From Streptomyces sp. QL37 (GTDB lineage Bacteria; Actinomycetota; Actinomycetes; Streptomycetales; Streptomycetaceae), in the NCBI RefSeq assembly GCF_002941025.1, contig NZ_PTJS01000001.1, positions 6,551,766 to 6,615,765 of the forward strand: a DNA stretch of 64,000 bases, read 5' to 3'. Under the pieces are notes generated by a model, which was not told the origin of the DNA, made no database searches, and worked only from the letters and a program-made list of their open reading frames with translations. Positions 44,475 through 55,372 of this stretch are shown here, one piece after another. The translations under genes were made by a program, and so were the position numbers. Position 1 is the first letter of the stretch. The number at the start of each line of letters is the position of its first letter.

Positions 44475-45251
44475 TCAGTTGGGGTACGTGGGGTCGCGGG
44501 TCAGCTCGGACGCCGGCAGGGAGGGCAGGTGCCGGATGACGGCCGTCTCCCTGCGCAGGAGCGCCAGCTCCTCGCGCAGCCGGGTCGCGGTGTCCGGTGC
44601 CTGGAGCAGCCGCTGCTTCGTCGGGACGTCGAGCACTGCGGCGGCGGCCACGAGATACGAGACGACGGACGGGTCGTCGGGCAGGTCCGCACCGGTCGTC
44701 AGGGAGCGCTCGCTCGCTCCGGCCAGCCGCTTCTGATAGCTGCGGAAGGCTCGCAGGACGCCCTCCGAGAGGGCACCCGCCTCGTCCGTGGGCGAGTCCT
44801 CACCCTCGGCGGCCCCCGGATCCTCGGGCAGCTCCTCGACCTCGGCCGTCAGGAACGGTCCGCTCGCGTCGACGGAGAGCAGCCGGACCCGTGTGGTGCC
44901 GGTGGCCAGGACCTCGTAGCTGCCGTCGGCGCGCTCACGGATCTTCGCCGCGTCGGCGACGCAGCCGACCCGGTGGAAGGTCTGGACGGGATCGGGCCCG
45001 AAGCCGTCGCCCGGGGCCCGCTCGGCGGGAGGCGCGGCGGCGACCGTGTCCGGCATGCCGGTGGCCGTCGGGGCGGTCTCGCGGCCGTCGCGGATCGCGA
45101 CCACCACGAAGCGGCGCGGTTCGTCCTCGTCGATCTCGAGCAGGTCGCGCATCATGGCGCGATAACGCTCCTCGAAGACGTTGAGCGGCAGCACGAGGCC
45201 GGGGAACAGCACCGCGTTCAGCGGGAAGAGAGGCAGGCGAGCGGTGGTCAC
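44475..45251 (-). CDS. LON substrate-binding domain protein
   Basis: The 258-residue protein contains only the N-terminal substrate-recognition domain of Lon proteases: RLPLFPLNAVLFPGLVLPLNVF with FEERYRAMMRDL, and later RVGCVADAAKI and GTTRVRLLSVD. There is no AAA+ or serine-lysine protease domain. The GTG start gives VTTARLPLFPLN; an upstream extension overlaps the preceding gene and is not needed. Function unknown; such proteins resemble cereblon-type domains. Confidence 0.85.
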   Translation of the reverse strand: MTTARLPLFPLNAVLFPGLVLPLNVFEERYRAMMRDLLEIDEDEPRRFVVVAIRDGRETAPTATGMPDTVAAAPPAERAPGDGFGPDPVQTFHRVGCVADAAKIRERADGSYEVLATGTTRVRLLSVDASGPFLTAEVEELPEDPGAAEGEDSPTDEAGALSEGVLRAFRSYQKRLAGASERSLTTGADLPDDPSVVSYLVAAAAVLDVPTKQRLLQAPDTATRLREELALLRRETAVIRHLPSLPASELTRDPTYPN

Positions 45252-45262
45252 AACCGCCAAGC

Positions 45263-46285
45263 CTAATGGCCGCGGCGCCCGCCGTGTTCCGGCCGCCCGC
45301 ACAGAGGTGTGGAAGAGGCCACCTCGAGCCGTACACCGGTCCGCGCGTCGAGGAATCCGCCGAGCGCCTCCCCGGTCACCGAGGCCCACGGGAACGAGGT
45401 CGCGTACGGCCCGATCAGCCGGAACTGCTCCAGCGCCTCGGCCGCGCGTCCCCGTGCGACCAGGACGTAGGCCAGCAGGTTGCGGACCTCGGCCGGCCAG
45501 GGATCACCGGCGGGGAAACCGGCCGAGAGCCGGACGGCGAGGTCGGCGGCGGCGTCGATCCGGTCCGTCTGCACGGAGGTCGCCCGCGCGGACGCCTTCT
45601 CGTCCCGCAGCAGGGCGAAGGCCGCCCGTACGGGGAGAGCCTGCACCAGGGAGTCCCCGGCGGCGTCCTCGGCGGCCCGCTCGGCGAAGTCGAAGCACTC
45701 GCGGTGGGAGCCGTACCACTCGGCCGAGAGATACCGGAGAGCGGAGACATGGCTGCCGTAGTGGTGCGGGGAGCGGCGGACGGCCTGCTCCCACAGCGAC
45801 TCGAAGACCGTGTGCGGGGCGTGCGTGCCCCGGGCGTGGTCGAGCGCCAGCCGCCACGGCACCGGGTCATGGGCGTCGGCCTCGGCCGCCGCCGTGATCA
45901 GCGGGCCCACCTCGCGCAGCAGCTCGGCGTGGGCGGGGGACTCCCAGGCGCGGCGCACCGCCAGCGCGGCCTTGACGAGCAGGGCGTCCGGGTCGCGCGG
46001 GGCGGCGGCCAGCCAGCAGGTGAGCCAGTCGTCGCGACCGCGCGCGAAGGCGACCAGCCGGGCCAGGGTGCGGTCCCGGGTCTCCCAGTCGGCGGCGTCC
46101 CTCGTGGTGGCGAGGAGCTTGGCCGCGGGCTCGAAGTCGCCGAGGGCCGCCGCCACCAGCGCGGGGGAGAGCCGCTCGTCGGGGGCGTCGAGCATCACCG
46201 CGTCGTCCGCCGGCATCCCGGCAGCCAGCCCGGGGCCGTACCGGAGGGTGCGCGCGGAGCTCAGCAGTGCGCGGAGGAAGGCCAT
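45263..46285 (-). CDS. Hypothetical protein with TPR-like helical repeats
   Basis: I do not recognise a named family. The 340-residue product (MAFLRALLSSARTLRYGPG) is Ala/Leu/Arg-rich and all-helical, with patterns such as AAALGDFEPAAKLLATTRDAADWE and LAYVLVARGRAAEALEQFRLIG resembling TPR helices. A conserved-looking HHYGSHVSALRYLSAEWYGSHR lies in the middle. The start is uncertain (46297 or 46390 also possible). It is 11 bases before the LON-domain gene and probably in its operon. Confidence 0.6.
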   Translation of the reverse strand: MAFLRALLSSARTLRYGPGLAAGMPADDAVMLDAPDERLSPALVAAALGDFEPAAKLLATTRDAADWETRDRTLARLVAFARGRDDWLTCWLAAAPRDPDALLVKAALAVRRAWESPAHAELLREVGPLITAAAEADAHDPVPWRLALDHARGTHAPHTVFESLWEQAVRRSPHHYGSHVSALRYLSAEWYGSHRECFDFAERAAEDAAGDSLVQALPVRAAFALLRDEKASARATSVQTDRIDAAADLAVRLSAGFPAGDPWPAEVRNLLAYVLVARGRAAEALEQFRLIGPYATSFPWASVTGEALGGFLDARTGVRLEVASSTPLCGRPEHGGRRGH

Positions 46286-46519
46286 GGTGCAGACCATTGA
46301 AAAGCCCTGGTGAGGGCAGCGCCAGAGGGCCTCTGTGAAGCTTCTGTAGCGAGTGGAAGGGTTGCCCTCGACGGGGTCAAGAAAGGGCAAAGGAAGCGCG
46401 CGTGCATGGCGTGATTCCGACCGTACGGTTGCCGATAACCGCCTGCCCTGCCGAGCCTCGGCCTGCCTTTCGACCGCTGCGCCGCCTGGGATCAGGCCGG
46501 ACGGGGCGCCGTTCTCCGG

Positions 46520-48121
46520 TCAGCCGCGCCGCAGGAGCCGGGACGCGCCCGCCGCCACCGTCGTGGCCAGTATCCATCCCACCAGCACGAGGGCCGCCGC
46601 CGTCCACTGCCAGCCGCCCTCCAGCAGCCAGTAGCCGTCCTGTCCGAGATTGATCACCGGCACCAGCAGATCCAGCGCGTACAGCGCGGGATTCCACTGC
46701 GGATGCTCGCTCCCCTTGATCGACTCCGGGGTGTACTGCGAGAAGGCCACCGCCCCCGCCGCCCACAGCACCGCCATCCAGACCAGGGCCCGCCCAGGCC
46801 GGTAGCCGTACGCCACCGTCCAGTCCTGCAGATACCCCCAGATCCTCCCCGCGGGCGGCAGCGTCTCGCGCCGTCGCCGCTGCTTGGCCAGCAGCACCTC
46901 GCGGGCGTCGGCGTCCTCCCCGCAGCTGCGGAGCACCGTCGCCAGACGCTCGTACGGCTCCGGGACGTACTCCGGGGTCGCCGCCAGCACCCACTCCAGG
47001 CGCCGGGAGAGCGGGAAATGGCCGTACGGGACGAGGTTCTCGTACACGAAGCCGCCCATCGCCAGGCCGCCCGGGCCCGGCCAGCTGGTCGACACGTCGA
47101 TCAGGGTGACCACCTTCGCGCCGTTCAGCACGACCCGGCCCTCCCTCGGGCGCTCCGCGTTGAAGCGCAGCTCGGGCGTGACGATCCGGCGGAGCGACAG
47201 CTCCTCGCGGTCGGCGAGCACGAACCTGGCCTTGTGCAGGTCCACCGCGTCCCCGAACCGCCCGTCGTCGAGCCGCACCGCGCCCCGGCACTCGAAGACC
47301 TGCGCACGCGTCCCGCGCGCCGGACCGCCGCCGCGCGCGACACCGAACGGGGGAGTGGTGCCCTGGTTCCCCGTGTCGATGCTCACCCAGGCCTCCGTCA
47401 TGTACAGCGTGCGCTCCACGCTCAGCTGCGGGGCGTTCAGCGCCCGCCGCCCGTCCGTGGCGCGCAGCCGGCTGCCGCGCAGGCTCAGCGAACCGCCCAC
47501 CTTCGCCCCGCGCAGGCTCAGCTCGCCGCGCGTCTCGATCATCTCGGCCTGGAGGTCCTGCGCCACCGACATCCCGTCGCCCACGAAGGAGCGGCCGCGC
47601 CGGTCGGGCCCGATGCGGATCTGGTTGATCAGGAGGTCCGTCCCGATCTGCGCGTCGGTCAGCCGGACGCCGCGCTCGATCCGGCAGCGCGGCAGATGCA
47701 GATCGCCCTCCGTGCGGAGCCGGGCCGCGTCCAGCCTGGGCAACGCGCAGCCCACCATCCGCAGCGTGGTGAAGTGGCACTCGGGCAGCACGACCTCCTG
47801 CTCGAAGCGGCAGCCCGTCAGCTCGACGTACGGGGACACCCGCCCGCCCGCCAGGTCCAGCTTCCCGGTGATACGCAAGCCCCGGAGCTTCAGGGCGGCC
47901 ACCCGCCCCGGCCGCGCGGGCGGGCCGTCGAGGAGCAGCCGCGCCACCGTGCGCGCGCCGACACTGCGCTCGGGGCCCCAGATGTGCGGGGCGAACGGGT
48001 CGTCGCGCACCGGATCATGGACACGAAGATCGTAGGTGGTGCCGTTCCGGAAGGACTGCCACATACCCAGCTCCGCGGCGCTGAGCCCGTCGGGGATCTC
48101 GCCGTCGTGCGGTTCGGTCAC
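46520..48121 (-). CDS. Membrane-anchored protein with pentapeptide/beta-helix-like repeats
   Basis: The 533-residue product has a central region (about residues 75-330) of short repeated beta units such as LKLRGLRITGKLDLAGGRV, LSLRGAKVGGSLSLRGSRL and DLHKARFVLADREELSLRRI, suggesting a right-handed beta helix. Two or three membrane helices lie near the C-terminus (PGRALVWMAVLWAAGAVAF, ALVLVGWILATTVAAGASRL). Homologues are often labelled oxidoreductase, but no cofactor motif is visible. The GTG follows GGAGG. It is divergent from hisD. Confidence 0.6.
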   Translation of the reverse strand: MTEPHDGEIPDGLSAAELGMWQSFRNGTTYDLRVHDPVRDDPFAPHIWGPERSVGARTVARLLLDGPPARPGRVAALKLRGLRITGKLDLAGGRVSPYVELTGCRFEQEVVLPECHFTTLRMVGCALPRLDAARLRTEGDLHLPRCRIERGVRLTDAQIGTDLLINQIRIGPDRRGRSFVGDGMSVAQDLQAEMIETRGELSLRGAKVGGSLSLRGSRLRATDGRRALNAPQLSVERTLYMTEAWVSIDTGNQGTTPPFGVARGGGPARGTRAQVFECRGAVRLDDGRFGDAVDLHKARFVLADREELSLRRIVTPELRFNAERPREGRVVLNGAKVVTLIDVSTSWPGPGGLAMGGFVYENLVPYGHFPLSRRLEWVLAATPEYVPEPYERLATVLRSCGEDADAREVLLAKQRRRRETLPPAGRIWGYLQDWTVAYGYRPGRALVWMAVLWAAGAVAFSQYTPESIKGSEHPQWNPALYALDLLVPVINLGQDGYWLLEGGWQWTAAALVLVGWILATTVAAGASRLLRRG

Positions 48122-48281
48122 TGCCTCACCTCCGCCTGCGCGGTCCGACCCGCGCTTCGTACGGTCGTTCTTCCCTCTGTGTGACCATGTGAACGCTAAT
48201 GGTCAGCAGTGACAGCCGGGACATGTATCAGCCAGTGATACGGGCGACCGGACGGCTGAACCGGTCTGAGAGAATTGCGGT
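48122..48281. promoter_or_regulatory. Divergent region upstream of hisD
   Basis: This is the promoter region for both the his operon and the opposite gene. It holds an inverted repeat GTATCA (48225-48230) / TGATAC (48236-48241) with a 5-base spacer, 41 bases before the hisD start, in a locally A+T-richer patch. It could be an operator; no regulator can be named from sequence. Confidence 0.4.
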
Positions 48282-49604
48282 GTGATCTCTCGAATCGATC
48301 TGCGCGGTACCGCCCTCCCCGAGGGCGGCGCCCTGCGCGACCTGCTGCCCCGTGCCGAGTTCGACGTGGAAGCCGCCCTGGAGACGGTGCGGCCCATCTG
48401 CGAGGACGTACGCCATCGTGGCTCGGCCGCAGTGATCGAGTGGGGAGAGAAATTCGACGGCGTGCGCCTGGACTCGATCCGCGTCCCCGTCGGCGCGATC
48501 ACCGAGGCGCTGGAACAGCTCGACCCCGCCGTGCGCGCCGCCCTGGAGGAGTCGATCCGCCGCGCCCGCCTCGTCCACCGCGAGCAGCGCCGCACCACGC
48601 ACACCACCCAGGTCGTCCCCGGCGGCACGGTCACCGAGAAGTGGGTGCCCGTCGAGCGCGTCGGCCTCTACGTGCCGGGCGGGCGCTCGGTCTACCCCTC
48701 GTCCGTCGTCATGAACGTCGTCCCGGCCCAGGAGGCCGGTGTCGAGGGCATCGCCGTCGCCTCCCCGCCGCAGGCGGAGTTCGGCGGACTGCCGCACCCC
48801 ACGATCCTGGCCGCCTGTGCCCTGCTCGGGGTGGACGAGGTCTACGCCGCCGGCGGAGCCCAGGCCGTCGCGATGTTCGCGTACGGCACCGAGGACTGCC
48901 TGCCCGTGAACCTCGTCACGGGCCCCGGCAACATCTACGTCGCCGCCGCCAAGCGCCTCCTCAAGGGCCGCATCGGCATCGACGCCGAGGCCGGTCCCAC
49001 CGAGATCGCGATCCTCGCCGACGCGAGCGCCGACCCGGTGCACGTCGCCGCCGACCTGATCAGCCAGGCGGAGCACGACCCGATGGCCGCCGCGGTCCTC
49101 GTCACCGACTCCGAGGAGCTGGCCGCCGCCACCGAGGCCGAGCTGACGCCGCAGGTCGCCGCGACCAAGCACGTCACGGACCGGATCGAGCCCGCCCTGG
49201 CCGGCCGCCAGTCCGCGATCGTCCTGGTCAACGACCTGGAGGACGGCCTCAAGGTCGTCGACGCGTACGCCGCCGAGCACCTGGAGATCCAGACGGAGAA
49301 CGCCGCAGCCGTCGCCGACCGGGTCCGCAACGCCGGAGCGGTCTTCGTCGGCCCCTGGTCGCCCGTCTCCCTCGGCGACTACTGCGCCGGCTCCAACCAC
49401 GTCCTGCCCACCGGCGGCTGCGCCTGCCACTCCTCGGGTCTGTCCGTGCAGTCCTTCCTGCGCGGCATCCACATCGTCGACTACACCCGCGACGCGCTCG
49501 CCGAGGTCACCCACCACGTGGTGACCCTCGCCGAGGCGGAGGACCTCCCCGCACACGGCGCCGCGCTCAAGGCCAGGTTCGGCTGGAAGGTTCCGCAAGC
49601 GTGA
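48282..49604 (+). CDS. hisD: Histidinol dehydrogenase HisD
   Basis: HisD oxidises L-histidinol to L-histidine in two NAD-dependent steps. The 440-residue product shows [47 protein letters not shown] and the catalytic Glu-His region [11 protein letters not shown]. The GTG start gives VISRIDLRG. Its stop overlaps hisC (GTGA). It heads an eight-gene operon. Confidence 0.97.
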   Translation: MISRIDLRGTALPEGGALRDLLPRAEFDVEAALETVRPICEDVRHRGSAAVIEWGEKFDGVRLDSIRVPVGAITEALEQLDPAVRAALEESIRRARLVHREQRRTTHTTQVVPGGTVTEKWVPVERVGLYVPGGRSVYPSSVVMNVVPAQEAGVEGIAVASPPQAEFGGLPHPTILAACALLGVDEVYAAGGAQAVAMFAYGTEDCLPVNLVTGPGNIYVAAAKRLLKGRIGIDAEAGPTEIAILADASADPVHVAADLISQAEHDPMAAAVLVTDSEELAAATEAELTPQVAATKHVTDRIEPALAGRQSAIVLVNDLEDGLKVVDAYAAEHLEIQTENAAAVADRVRNAGAVFVGPWSPVSLGDYCAGSNHVLPTGGCACHSSGLSVQSFLRGIHIVDYTRDALAEVTHHVVTLAEAEDLPAHGAALKARFGWKVPQA

Positions 49605-50719
49605 CGAACCGCACCAACGCCTGGGACGCGCTCCCGATCCGCGACGAACTGCGCGGCCAGTCCCCGTACGGGGCGCCCCAGCTCGACGTACCGGTCCGGC
49701 TGAACACCAACGAGAATCCGTACTCCCTGCCCGACGCGCTCGTCGACCGCATCGCCGAGCGGGTCCGTGAGGCCGCCCGCGACCTCAACCGCTACCCCGA
49801 CCGCGACGCCGTGGAGCTCCGCACCGAGCTCGCCCGCTACCTCACCCGCACCGCGGGCCACGAGGTCGCGGCCGCCAACGTATGGGCGGCCAACGGATCC
49901 AACGAGGTCCTCCAGCAGCTGCTTCAGACCTTCGGCGGCCCGGGGCGCACCGCGATCGGCTTCGAGCCCTCGTACTCCATGCACGCCCTGATCTCCCGCG
50001 GCACCGGCACCGGCTGGATCTCCGGCCCGCGCAACGAGGACTTCACCATCGACGTGGAGGCCGCGAAGAAGGCCATCGCCGAGCACCGCCCCGAGGTCGT
50101 CTTCATCACCTCGCCCAACAACCCGACCGGTACCGCCGTGGACGCGGAGACCGTCGTGGAGCTCTACGACGCCGCCCAGGCCGCCCGGCCCTCGATGGTC
50201 GTCGTCGACGAGGCGTACGGCGAGTTCAGCCACAGCCCCTCGCTGCTGCCGCTGATCGAGGGCCGTCGCCACCTGGTGCTCTCGCGCACCATGTCCAAGG
50301 CGTTCGGCGCCGCCGGCCTGCGCCTGGGCTATCTCGCCGCCGACCCCGCCGTCGTCGACGCGGTCCAGCTGGTGCGCCTGCCGTACCACCTGTCCTCGAT
50401 CACCCAGGCCACCGCGCTCGCCGCCCTGGAGCACACCGATACGCTGCTCGGGTACGTCGCGCAGCTCAAGAGCGAGCGCGACCGGCTGGTCGACGGACTG
50501 CGGGAGCTCGGCTTCGCCGTCACCGACTCGGACGCCAACTTCGTCCAGTTCGGCCGCTTCGCCGACAGCCACACCGCCTGGCAGCAGATCCTCGACCGGG
50601 GCGTCCTGGTCCGGGACAACGGCGTACCGGGGTGGCTGCGGGTCTCCGCGGGAACCCCGGCAGAGAACGACGCGTTCCTCGATGCGGTGCGCGAACTGAA
50701 GAAGGAGCACGACGCATGA
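49601..50719 (+). CDS. hisC: Histidinol-phosphate aminotransferase HisC
   Basis: HisC is the PLP-dependent aminotransferase of the pathway, 372 residues. [36 protein letters not shown] and the PLP-lysine motif [18 protein letters not shown] are all present. The GTG start overlaps the hisD stop and its own stop overlaps the hisB start by ATGA. Confidence 0.97.
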   Translation: MTNRTNAWDALPIRDELRGQSPYGAPQLDVPVRLNTNENPYSLPDALVDRIAERVREAARDLNRYPDRDAVELRTELARYLTRTAGHEVAAANVWAANGSNEVLQQLLQTFGGPGRTAIGFEPSYSMHALISRGTGTGWISGPRNEDFTIDVEAAKKAIAEHRPEVVFITSPNNPTGTAVDAETVVELYDAAQAARPSMVVVDEAYGEFSHSPSLLPLIEGRRHLVLSRTMSKAFGAAGLRLGYLAADPAVVDAVQLVRLPYHLSSITQATALAALEHTDTLLGYVAQLKSERDRLVDGLRELGFAVTDSDANFVQFGRFADSHTAWQQILDRGVLVRDNGVPGWLRVSAGTPAENDAFLDAVRELKKEHDA

Positions 50720-51309
50720 GCCGCGTAGGCAGGGTGGAACGGACCACCAAGGAGACCTCCGTGCTCGTCGAGATCAACCTCGACGGCACCGGCAAGGTCG
50801 ATGTCGCGACCGGGGTCGGCTTCTACGACCACATGCTCGACCAGCTCGGCCGGCACGGGCTCTTCGACCTCACGGTCAAGACCGAGGGCGACCTGCACAT
50901 CGACTCGCACCACACCATCGAGGACACCGCCCTCGCGCTCGGCGCCGCCTTCAAGCAGGCGCTCGGCGACAAGGTCGGCATCTACCGCTTCGGCAACTGC
51001 ACCGTCCCGCTGGACGAGTCGCTCGCCCAGGTCACCGTCGACCTCTCCGGCCGCCCCTACCTGGTGCACACCGAGCCGGAGAAGATGGCGCCGATGATCG
51101 GCGAGTACGACACGACGATGACCCGGCACATCCTGGAGTCCTTCGTCGCCCAGGCGCAGATCGCCCTGCACGTGCACGTCCCGTACGGCCGCAACGCCCA
51201 CCACATCGTGGAGTGCCAGTTCAAGGCGCTGGCCCGCGCCCTGCGTTACGCCAGCGAGCACGACCCGCGCGCGGCCGGCATCCTTCCGTCCACGAAGGGC
51301 GCCCTGTGA
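50716..51309 (+). CDS. hisB: Imidazoleglycerol-phosphate dehydratase HisB
   Basis: A 197-residue monofunctional HisB. Mn ligands lie in [36 protein letters not shown] and the C-terminal [20 protein letters not shown]. There is no fused phosphatase domain, as usual in actinobacteria. It is coupled to hisC, and the small membrane protein gene overlaps its end. Confidence 0.97.
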   Translation: MSRVGRVERTTKETSVLVEINLDGTGKVDVATGVGFYDHMLDQLGRHGLFDLTVKTEGDLHIDSHHTIEDTALALGAAFKQALGDKVGIYRFGNCTVPLDESLAQVTVDLSGRPYLVHTEPEKMAPMIGEYDTTMTRHILESFVAQAQIALHVHVPYGRNAHHIVECQFKALARALRYASEHDPRAAGILPSTKGAL

Positions 51310-51473
51310 CCGGCCTCAACACCGTTCTGATCATCGTCGGCCTCTTCCTGGCCGGCGGCGTCTACTCCTTCTGGAAGCAGGGCATGCCCAAGGGCGTCGT
51401 CGTGCTCCTCGGGATCGGCTCCGTGATGTGCCTGGTGGCGGGCATCATGCGGATCCAGGGACTCTGGGACTGA
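51306..51473 (+). CDS. Small two-helix membrane protein inside the his operon
   Basis: A 55-residue protein with two hydrophobic segments ([18 protein letters not shown] and [18 protein letters not shown]) joined by a short KQGMPKG loop. The GTG overlaps the hisB stop, so translation is coupled. Its function is unknown. Confidence 0.75.
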   Translation: MTGLNTVLIIVGLFLAGGVYSFWKQGMPKGVVVLLGIGSVMCLVAGIMRIQGLWD

Positions 51474-51484
51474 GGTAGAGGACT

Positions 51485-52126
51485 GTGAGCGACAAGAAGA
51501 AGATCGTCGTCTTCGACTACGGCTTCGGCAACGTCCGTTCCGCCGAGCGGGCCCTCGCCCACGTCGGCGGGGACGTGGAGATCACCCGCGACTTCGACAC
51601 CGCGATGAACGCCGACGGGCTGCTCGTCCCCGGCGTCGGCGCGTTCTCCGCCTGCATGGCGGGTCTGAAGCAGGCGCGCGGCGAATGGATCATCGGCCGC
51701 AGGCTGTCCGGCGGCCGTCCCGTCATGGGCATCTGCGTAGGCATGCAGATCCTGTTCGAGCGCGGCATCGAGCACGGCGTCGAGACGGAGGGCCTCGACG
51801 AGTGGCCCGGCACCGTCGGACCGCTGAAGGCCGACGTCGTCCCGCACATGGGCTGGAACACCGTCGAAGCCCCGGAGGGCTCCCAGCTCTTCGCCGGTCT
51901 GGACCCCGAGTCCCGGTACTACTTCGTGCACTCCTACGCGGCGCACGACTGGTCCCTCGAAGTGACCAACGCCAAGATCCGTGCCCCCAAGGTCACCTGG
52001 GCGACGCACGGAGAGCGGTTCGTGGCCGCCGTGGAGAACGGCGCGCTGTGGGCCACCCAGTTCCACCCCGAGAAGTCCGGCGATGCCGGCGCCCAGCTGC
52101 TGACCAACTGGATCGAGACGCTGTAA
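51485..52126 (+). CDS. hisH: Imidazole glycerol phosphate synthase glutaminase HisH
   Basis: HisH supplies ammonia to HisF. The 213-residue class I glutaminase has the nucleophile in [13 protein letters not shown], the oxyanion region [11 protein letters not shown] and the catalytic His-Glu in [11 protein letters not shown]. The GTG start gives [19 protein letters not shown]. The priA start overlaps its TAA stop. Confidence 0.97.
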   Translation: MSDKKKIVVFDYGFGNVRSAERALAHVGGDVEITRDFDTAMNADGLLVPGVGAFSACMAGLKQARGEWIIGRRLSGGRPVMGICVGMQILFERGIEHGVETEGLDEWPGTVGPLKADVVPHMGWNTVEAPEGSQLFAGLDPESRYYFVHSYAAHDWSLEVTNAKIRAPKVTWATHGERFVAAVENGALWATQFHPEKSGDAGAQLLTNWIETL

Positions 52127-52851
52127 TGCCGAAGCTTGAACTGCTCCCCGCCGTAGACGTCCGCGACGGACAGGCCGTCCGCCTCGTGCACGGCGAATCC
52201 GGCTCCGAGACCTCCTACGGCTCCCCGCTCGAGGCGGCCCTCGCCTGGCAGAGCTCCGGCGCCGAGTGGCTGCACCTCGTCGACCTGGACGCCGCCTTCG
52301 GCACCGGCGACAACCGCGCGCTGATCGCCGAGGTGGCCGGCGCCATGGACATCAAGGTCGAGCTCTCCGGAGGCATCCGCGACGACGCCTCGCTGGAGGC
52401 CGCCCTCGCCACCGGCTGCCGCCGGGTCAACCTCGGCACCGCCGCCCTGGAGACCCCCGAGTGGGTCGCCAAGGTCATCGCCGAGCACGGCGACAAGATC
52501 GCCGTCGGCCTCGACGTCCGGGGCACCACGCTGCGCGGCCGCGGCTGGACCCGCGACGGCGGCGACCTCTACGAGACGCTCGCCCGCCTCGACTCCGAGG
52601 GCTGCGCCCGCTACGTGGTGACCGACATCGCCAAGGACGGCACCCTCCAGGGCCCCAACCTGGCCCTCCTGCGCGACGTCTGCGCCGCCACCGACAAGCC
52701 GGTCGTCGCCTCCGGCGGCGTCTCCTCGCTCGCCGACCTCCGCGCGATCTCCCTGCTCGTCCCGGAAGGCGTCGAGGGGGCCATCGTCGGCAAGGCGCTG
52801 TACGCCAAGGCGTTCACCCTCGAAGAGGCCCTCAAGGCGGTCGCCGGATGA
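52126..52851 (+). CDS. priA: Bifunctional HisA/TrpF isomerase PriA
   Basis: PriA is the actinobacterial barrel that isomerises both ProFAR (histidine) and PRA (tryptophan). The 241-residue protein begins [20 protein letters not shown], with [27 protein letters not shown] and the catalytic Asp in [15 protein letters not shown]. Assignment as PriA rather than HisA alone rests on the Streptomyces context and not on a motif I can prove. It is coupled to hisH and ridA. Confidence 0.9.
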   Translation: MPKLELLPAVDVRDGQAVRLVHGESGSETSYGSPLEAALAWQSSGAEWLHLVDLDAAFGTGDNRALIAEVAGAMDIKVELSGGIRDDASLEAALATGCRRVNLGTAALETPEWVAKVIAEHGDKIAVGLDVRGTTLRGRGWTRDGGDLYETLARLDSEGCARYVVTDIAKDGTLQGPNLALLRDVCAATDKPVVASGGVSSLADLRAISLLVPEGVEGAIVGKALYAKAFTLEEALKAVAG

Positions 52852-53246
52852 CGGACTCCGTACGCCGCGTCTCCTCGGGCGGACCCTGGGAGGAGAAGTT
52901 CGGCTACTCCCGCGCCGTACAGCTGCCGAACGGGCTCGTCCTCGTCGCGGGCTGCACGTCCGTGGTCAACGGCGAGATCTCCGCCGGCGGCCCGTACGAG
53001 CAGGCCGTCGCCTCCTTCCAGCTCGCCTTCGACGCCCTGAAGCAGGCCGGGCTCGGCCGCGAGGACGTCGTGCGCACCCGGATGTACATCACGCACGCCC
53101 GTGACGTCGACGAGGTGGGCCGGGCCCACAAGGAGCTGTTCGACGACGTCCGCCCCGCGGCCTCCATGATCATCGTGTCCGGCTTCGTCGACCCCTCCCT
53201 CGTCGTCGAGGTCGAGGTCGAGGCCTACCGGGCAGGTGAGCGATGA
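52848..53246 (+). CDS. RidA-family enamine/imine deaminase
   Basis: A 132-residue YjgF/YER057c/UK114 protein: [60 protein letters not shown] and [14 protein letters not shown]. Canonical RidA has a conserved Arg in the active site, here probably the Arg of VRTRMY. It overlaps both priA and hisF, so it is cotranslated with histidine genes. Confidence 0.88.
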   Translation: MTDSVRRVSSGGPWEEKFGYSRAVQLPNGLVLVAGCTSVVNGEISAGGPYEQAVASFQLAFDALKQAGLGREDVVRTRMYITHARDVDEVGRAHKELFDDVRPAASMIIVSGFVDPSLVVEVEVEAYRAGER

Positions 53247-53998
53247 CTCTCGCCGTACGGGTCATCCCGTGCCTGGACGTCGACAAGGGCCGCGTCGTCA
53301 AGGGCGTCAACTTCCAGAACCTGCGCGACGCGGGCGACCCCGTCGAGATGGCCAAGCTGTACGACGCCGAGGGCGCCGACGAGCTGACCTTCCTCGACAT
53401 CACCGCCTCCAGCGGTGACCGTGAGACGACGTACGACGTGGTGCGCCGCACCGCCGAGCAGGTCTTCATCCCGCTCACCGTCGGCGGCGGGGTACGCACC
53501 CCCGACGACGTCGACAAGCTGCTGCGCGCCGGGGCCGACAAGGTCGGGGTCAACACCGCGGCCATCGCCCGCCCCGACCTCATCCGCGAGATCGCCGAAC
53601 GCTTCGGGCGCCAGGTCCTCGTACTCTCCGTCGACGCCCGGCGCACCCCCGAGGGCACCTTCGAGGTGACGACGCACGGCGGCCGCAGGGGCACCGGCAT
53701 CGACGCCGTCGAGTGGGCGCACCGGGCGGCCGAGCTCGGGGCGGGCGAGATCCTGCTCAACTCGATGGACGCCGACGGCACGAAGGACGGCTACGACACC
53801 GAGATGATCAAGGCGGTACGGGCCCACGTCACCGTCCCCGTCATCGCCTCGGGCGGCGCCGGCCGGCTCGAGGACTTCCCTCCGGCCGTCGGTGCCGGAG
53901 CCGACGCGGTGCTCGCCGCGTCCGTCTTCCACTTCGGTGACCTGCGGATCTCCGAGGTCAAGGACGCCCTGCGCGGGGCCGGACACCCCGTTCGCTGA
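53243..53998 (+). CDS. hisF: Imidazole glycerol phosphate synthase cyclase HisF
   Basis: HisF condenses PRFAR with ammonia to give IGP and AICAR. The 251-residue barrel has [45 protein letters not shown] and [13 protein letters not shown], with the catalytic aspartates in the first and third. It is the last gene of the operon. Confidence 0.97.
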   Translation: MTLAVRVIPCLDVDKGRVVKGVNFQNLRDAGDPVEMAKLYDAEGADELTFLDITASSGDRETTYDVVRRTAEQVFIPLTVGGGVRTPDDVDKLLRAGADKVGVNTAAIARPDLIREIAERFGRQVLVLSVDARRTPEGTFEVTTHGGRRGTGIDAVEWAHRAAELGAGEILLNSMDADGTKDGYDTEMIKAVRAHVTVPVIASGGAGRLEDFPPAVGAGADAVLAASVFHFGDLRISEVKDALRGAGHPVR

Positions 53999-54187
53999 CC
54001 CGGGGCGGGGAGACCGCCGGTCGCGAAGACCGGCGATCTCACCGATGTCCGCCCGGAGGGCGCGCCGCCAGAGTGGCGCCGTCAACAGATGACGGCGCCA
54101 CCACGCGGTGCTCCCCAGAAGGCCCCCGGACGACGGGGCCGCCGGCTGCCGCGGTGTGGTTCGCCACAACCGAGAGGATCCCCCCTC

Positions 54188-55120
54188 GTGCAGCAGCACC
54201 TCCCCTCCGGCGACATCTCCCCGCGCCGCCACCGGATGTCGAAGAGCCGCTCCCGCACCGTCCGGTTCGCCGTCGCGGCGGCTGCCGCCACGGCCGGTCT
54301 GGTCACGGCGCTGATGCCGGGCGCGCAGGCCGCCGACAATCCGTACGAGCGTGGCCCTGCGCCGAGCAACGCGAGCATCGAGGCGAGCCGCGGCTCGTAC
54401 GCCACCTCCCAGACGACCGTCTCCTCACTGAGCGTCAGGGGCTTCGGCGGCGGCACGATCTACTACCCGACGTCCACGTCCGACGGCACCTTCGGAGCGG
54501 TCGTCATCTCACCCGGCTTCACCGCCTACCAGTCGAGCATCGCGTGGCTCGGTCCGCGTCTGGCCTCGCAGGGCTTCGTGGTGTTCACCATCGACACCAA
54601 CACCACGGCGGACCAGCCGGCCAGCCGCGGTGACCAGCTGCTCGCCGCGCTGGACTACCTCACCGAGGACAGCTCGGTCCGCACCAGGATCGACTCCTCC
54701 CGGCTCGGCGTGATGGGTCACTCCATGGGGGGCGGCGGCACGCTCGAAGCCGCGAAGGACCGGCCCGCCCTCCAGGCGGCGATCCCGCTGACGGGCTGGA
54801 ACACGGACAAGTCCTGGCCGGAGGTGCAGACCCCGACCCTGGTCATCGGGGCGGACGGCGACACCATCGCCCCCGTCGCCTCGCACTCGGAGCCGTTCTA
54901 CAACTCGCTGCCGAGCTCGCTGGACAAGGCGTACCTGGAGCTCCGGGGTGCCACCCACTTCACCCCGAACACGTCCAACACGACGATCGCGAAGTACAGC
55001 ATCTCGTGGCTGAAGCGCTTCATCGACAACGACACCCGCTACGAGCAGTTCCTCTGCCCGCTGCCGTCGACGAGCCTGACGATCGCCGAGTACAAGGGCA
55101 ACTGCCCGCACACCTCCTGA
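54188..55120 (+). CDS. Secreted polyester hydrolase, PETase-like cutinase (first tandem copy)
   Basis: The 310-residue product has a basic N-terminus and hydrophobic signal ([20 protein letters not shown]) probably cleaved near [12 protein letters not shown]. The alpha/beta-hydrolase matches actinobacterial cutinase/PET-hydrolase enzymes (TfCut2, LCC): [20 protein letters not shown], nucleophile GHSMGGGG (Ser179), [10 protein letters not shown] (Asp225) and GATHFTPN (His257). The residue before Ser is His, as in LCC, where IsPETase has Trp. A C-terminal Cys pair (FLCP, GNCPH) can form the family disulfide. The start is GTG after GAGAGGA; MSK 16 codons later is an alternative. Confidence 0.9.
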   Translation: MQQHLPSGDISPRRHRMSKSRSRTVRFAVAAAAATAGLVTALMPGAQAADNPYERGPAPSNASIEASRGSYATSQTTVSSLSVRGFGGGTIYYPTSTSDGTFGAVVISPGFTAYQSSIAWLGPRLASQGFVVFTIDTNTTADQPASRGDQLLAALDYLTEDSSVRTRIDSSRLGVMGHSMGGGGTLEAAKDRPALQAAIPLTGWNTDKSWPEVQTPTLVIGADGDTIAPVASHSEPFYNSLPSSLDKAYLELRGATHFTPNTSNTTIAKYSISWLKRFIDNDTRYEQFLCPLPSTSLTIAEYKGNCPHTS

Positions 55121-55133
55121 CCGACAGGACCGG

Positions 55134-55163
55134 GGGCCGGACCGCGTGCACGCGGTCCGGCCC
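55134..55163 (+). terminator. Terminator behind the first polyester hydrolase
   Basis: A 13-bp perfect stem (55134-55146 with 55151-55163) with loop TGCA lies 13 bases after the stop; a weak TTCG follows. Confidence 0.75.
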
Positions 55164-55372
55164 TTCGTGCGTGCTGCTGCCCGGCAGCCCCGGCCGTGTG
55201 ATCCGGAGCGAAGACCGGCGATCTCGCCGATGTCCGCCCGGGGGAGCCACCGCGAAAGTGGCGGCAGGCCAATGAAGGACGGCGCTACCGACGCGGTGCA
55301 CACCCGAAGCCCCCGGACGACGGGGCGACCGGCGGCCCCGGTGCGGTTCCGCCACAACCGAGAGGAATCCCC

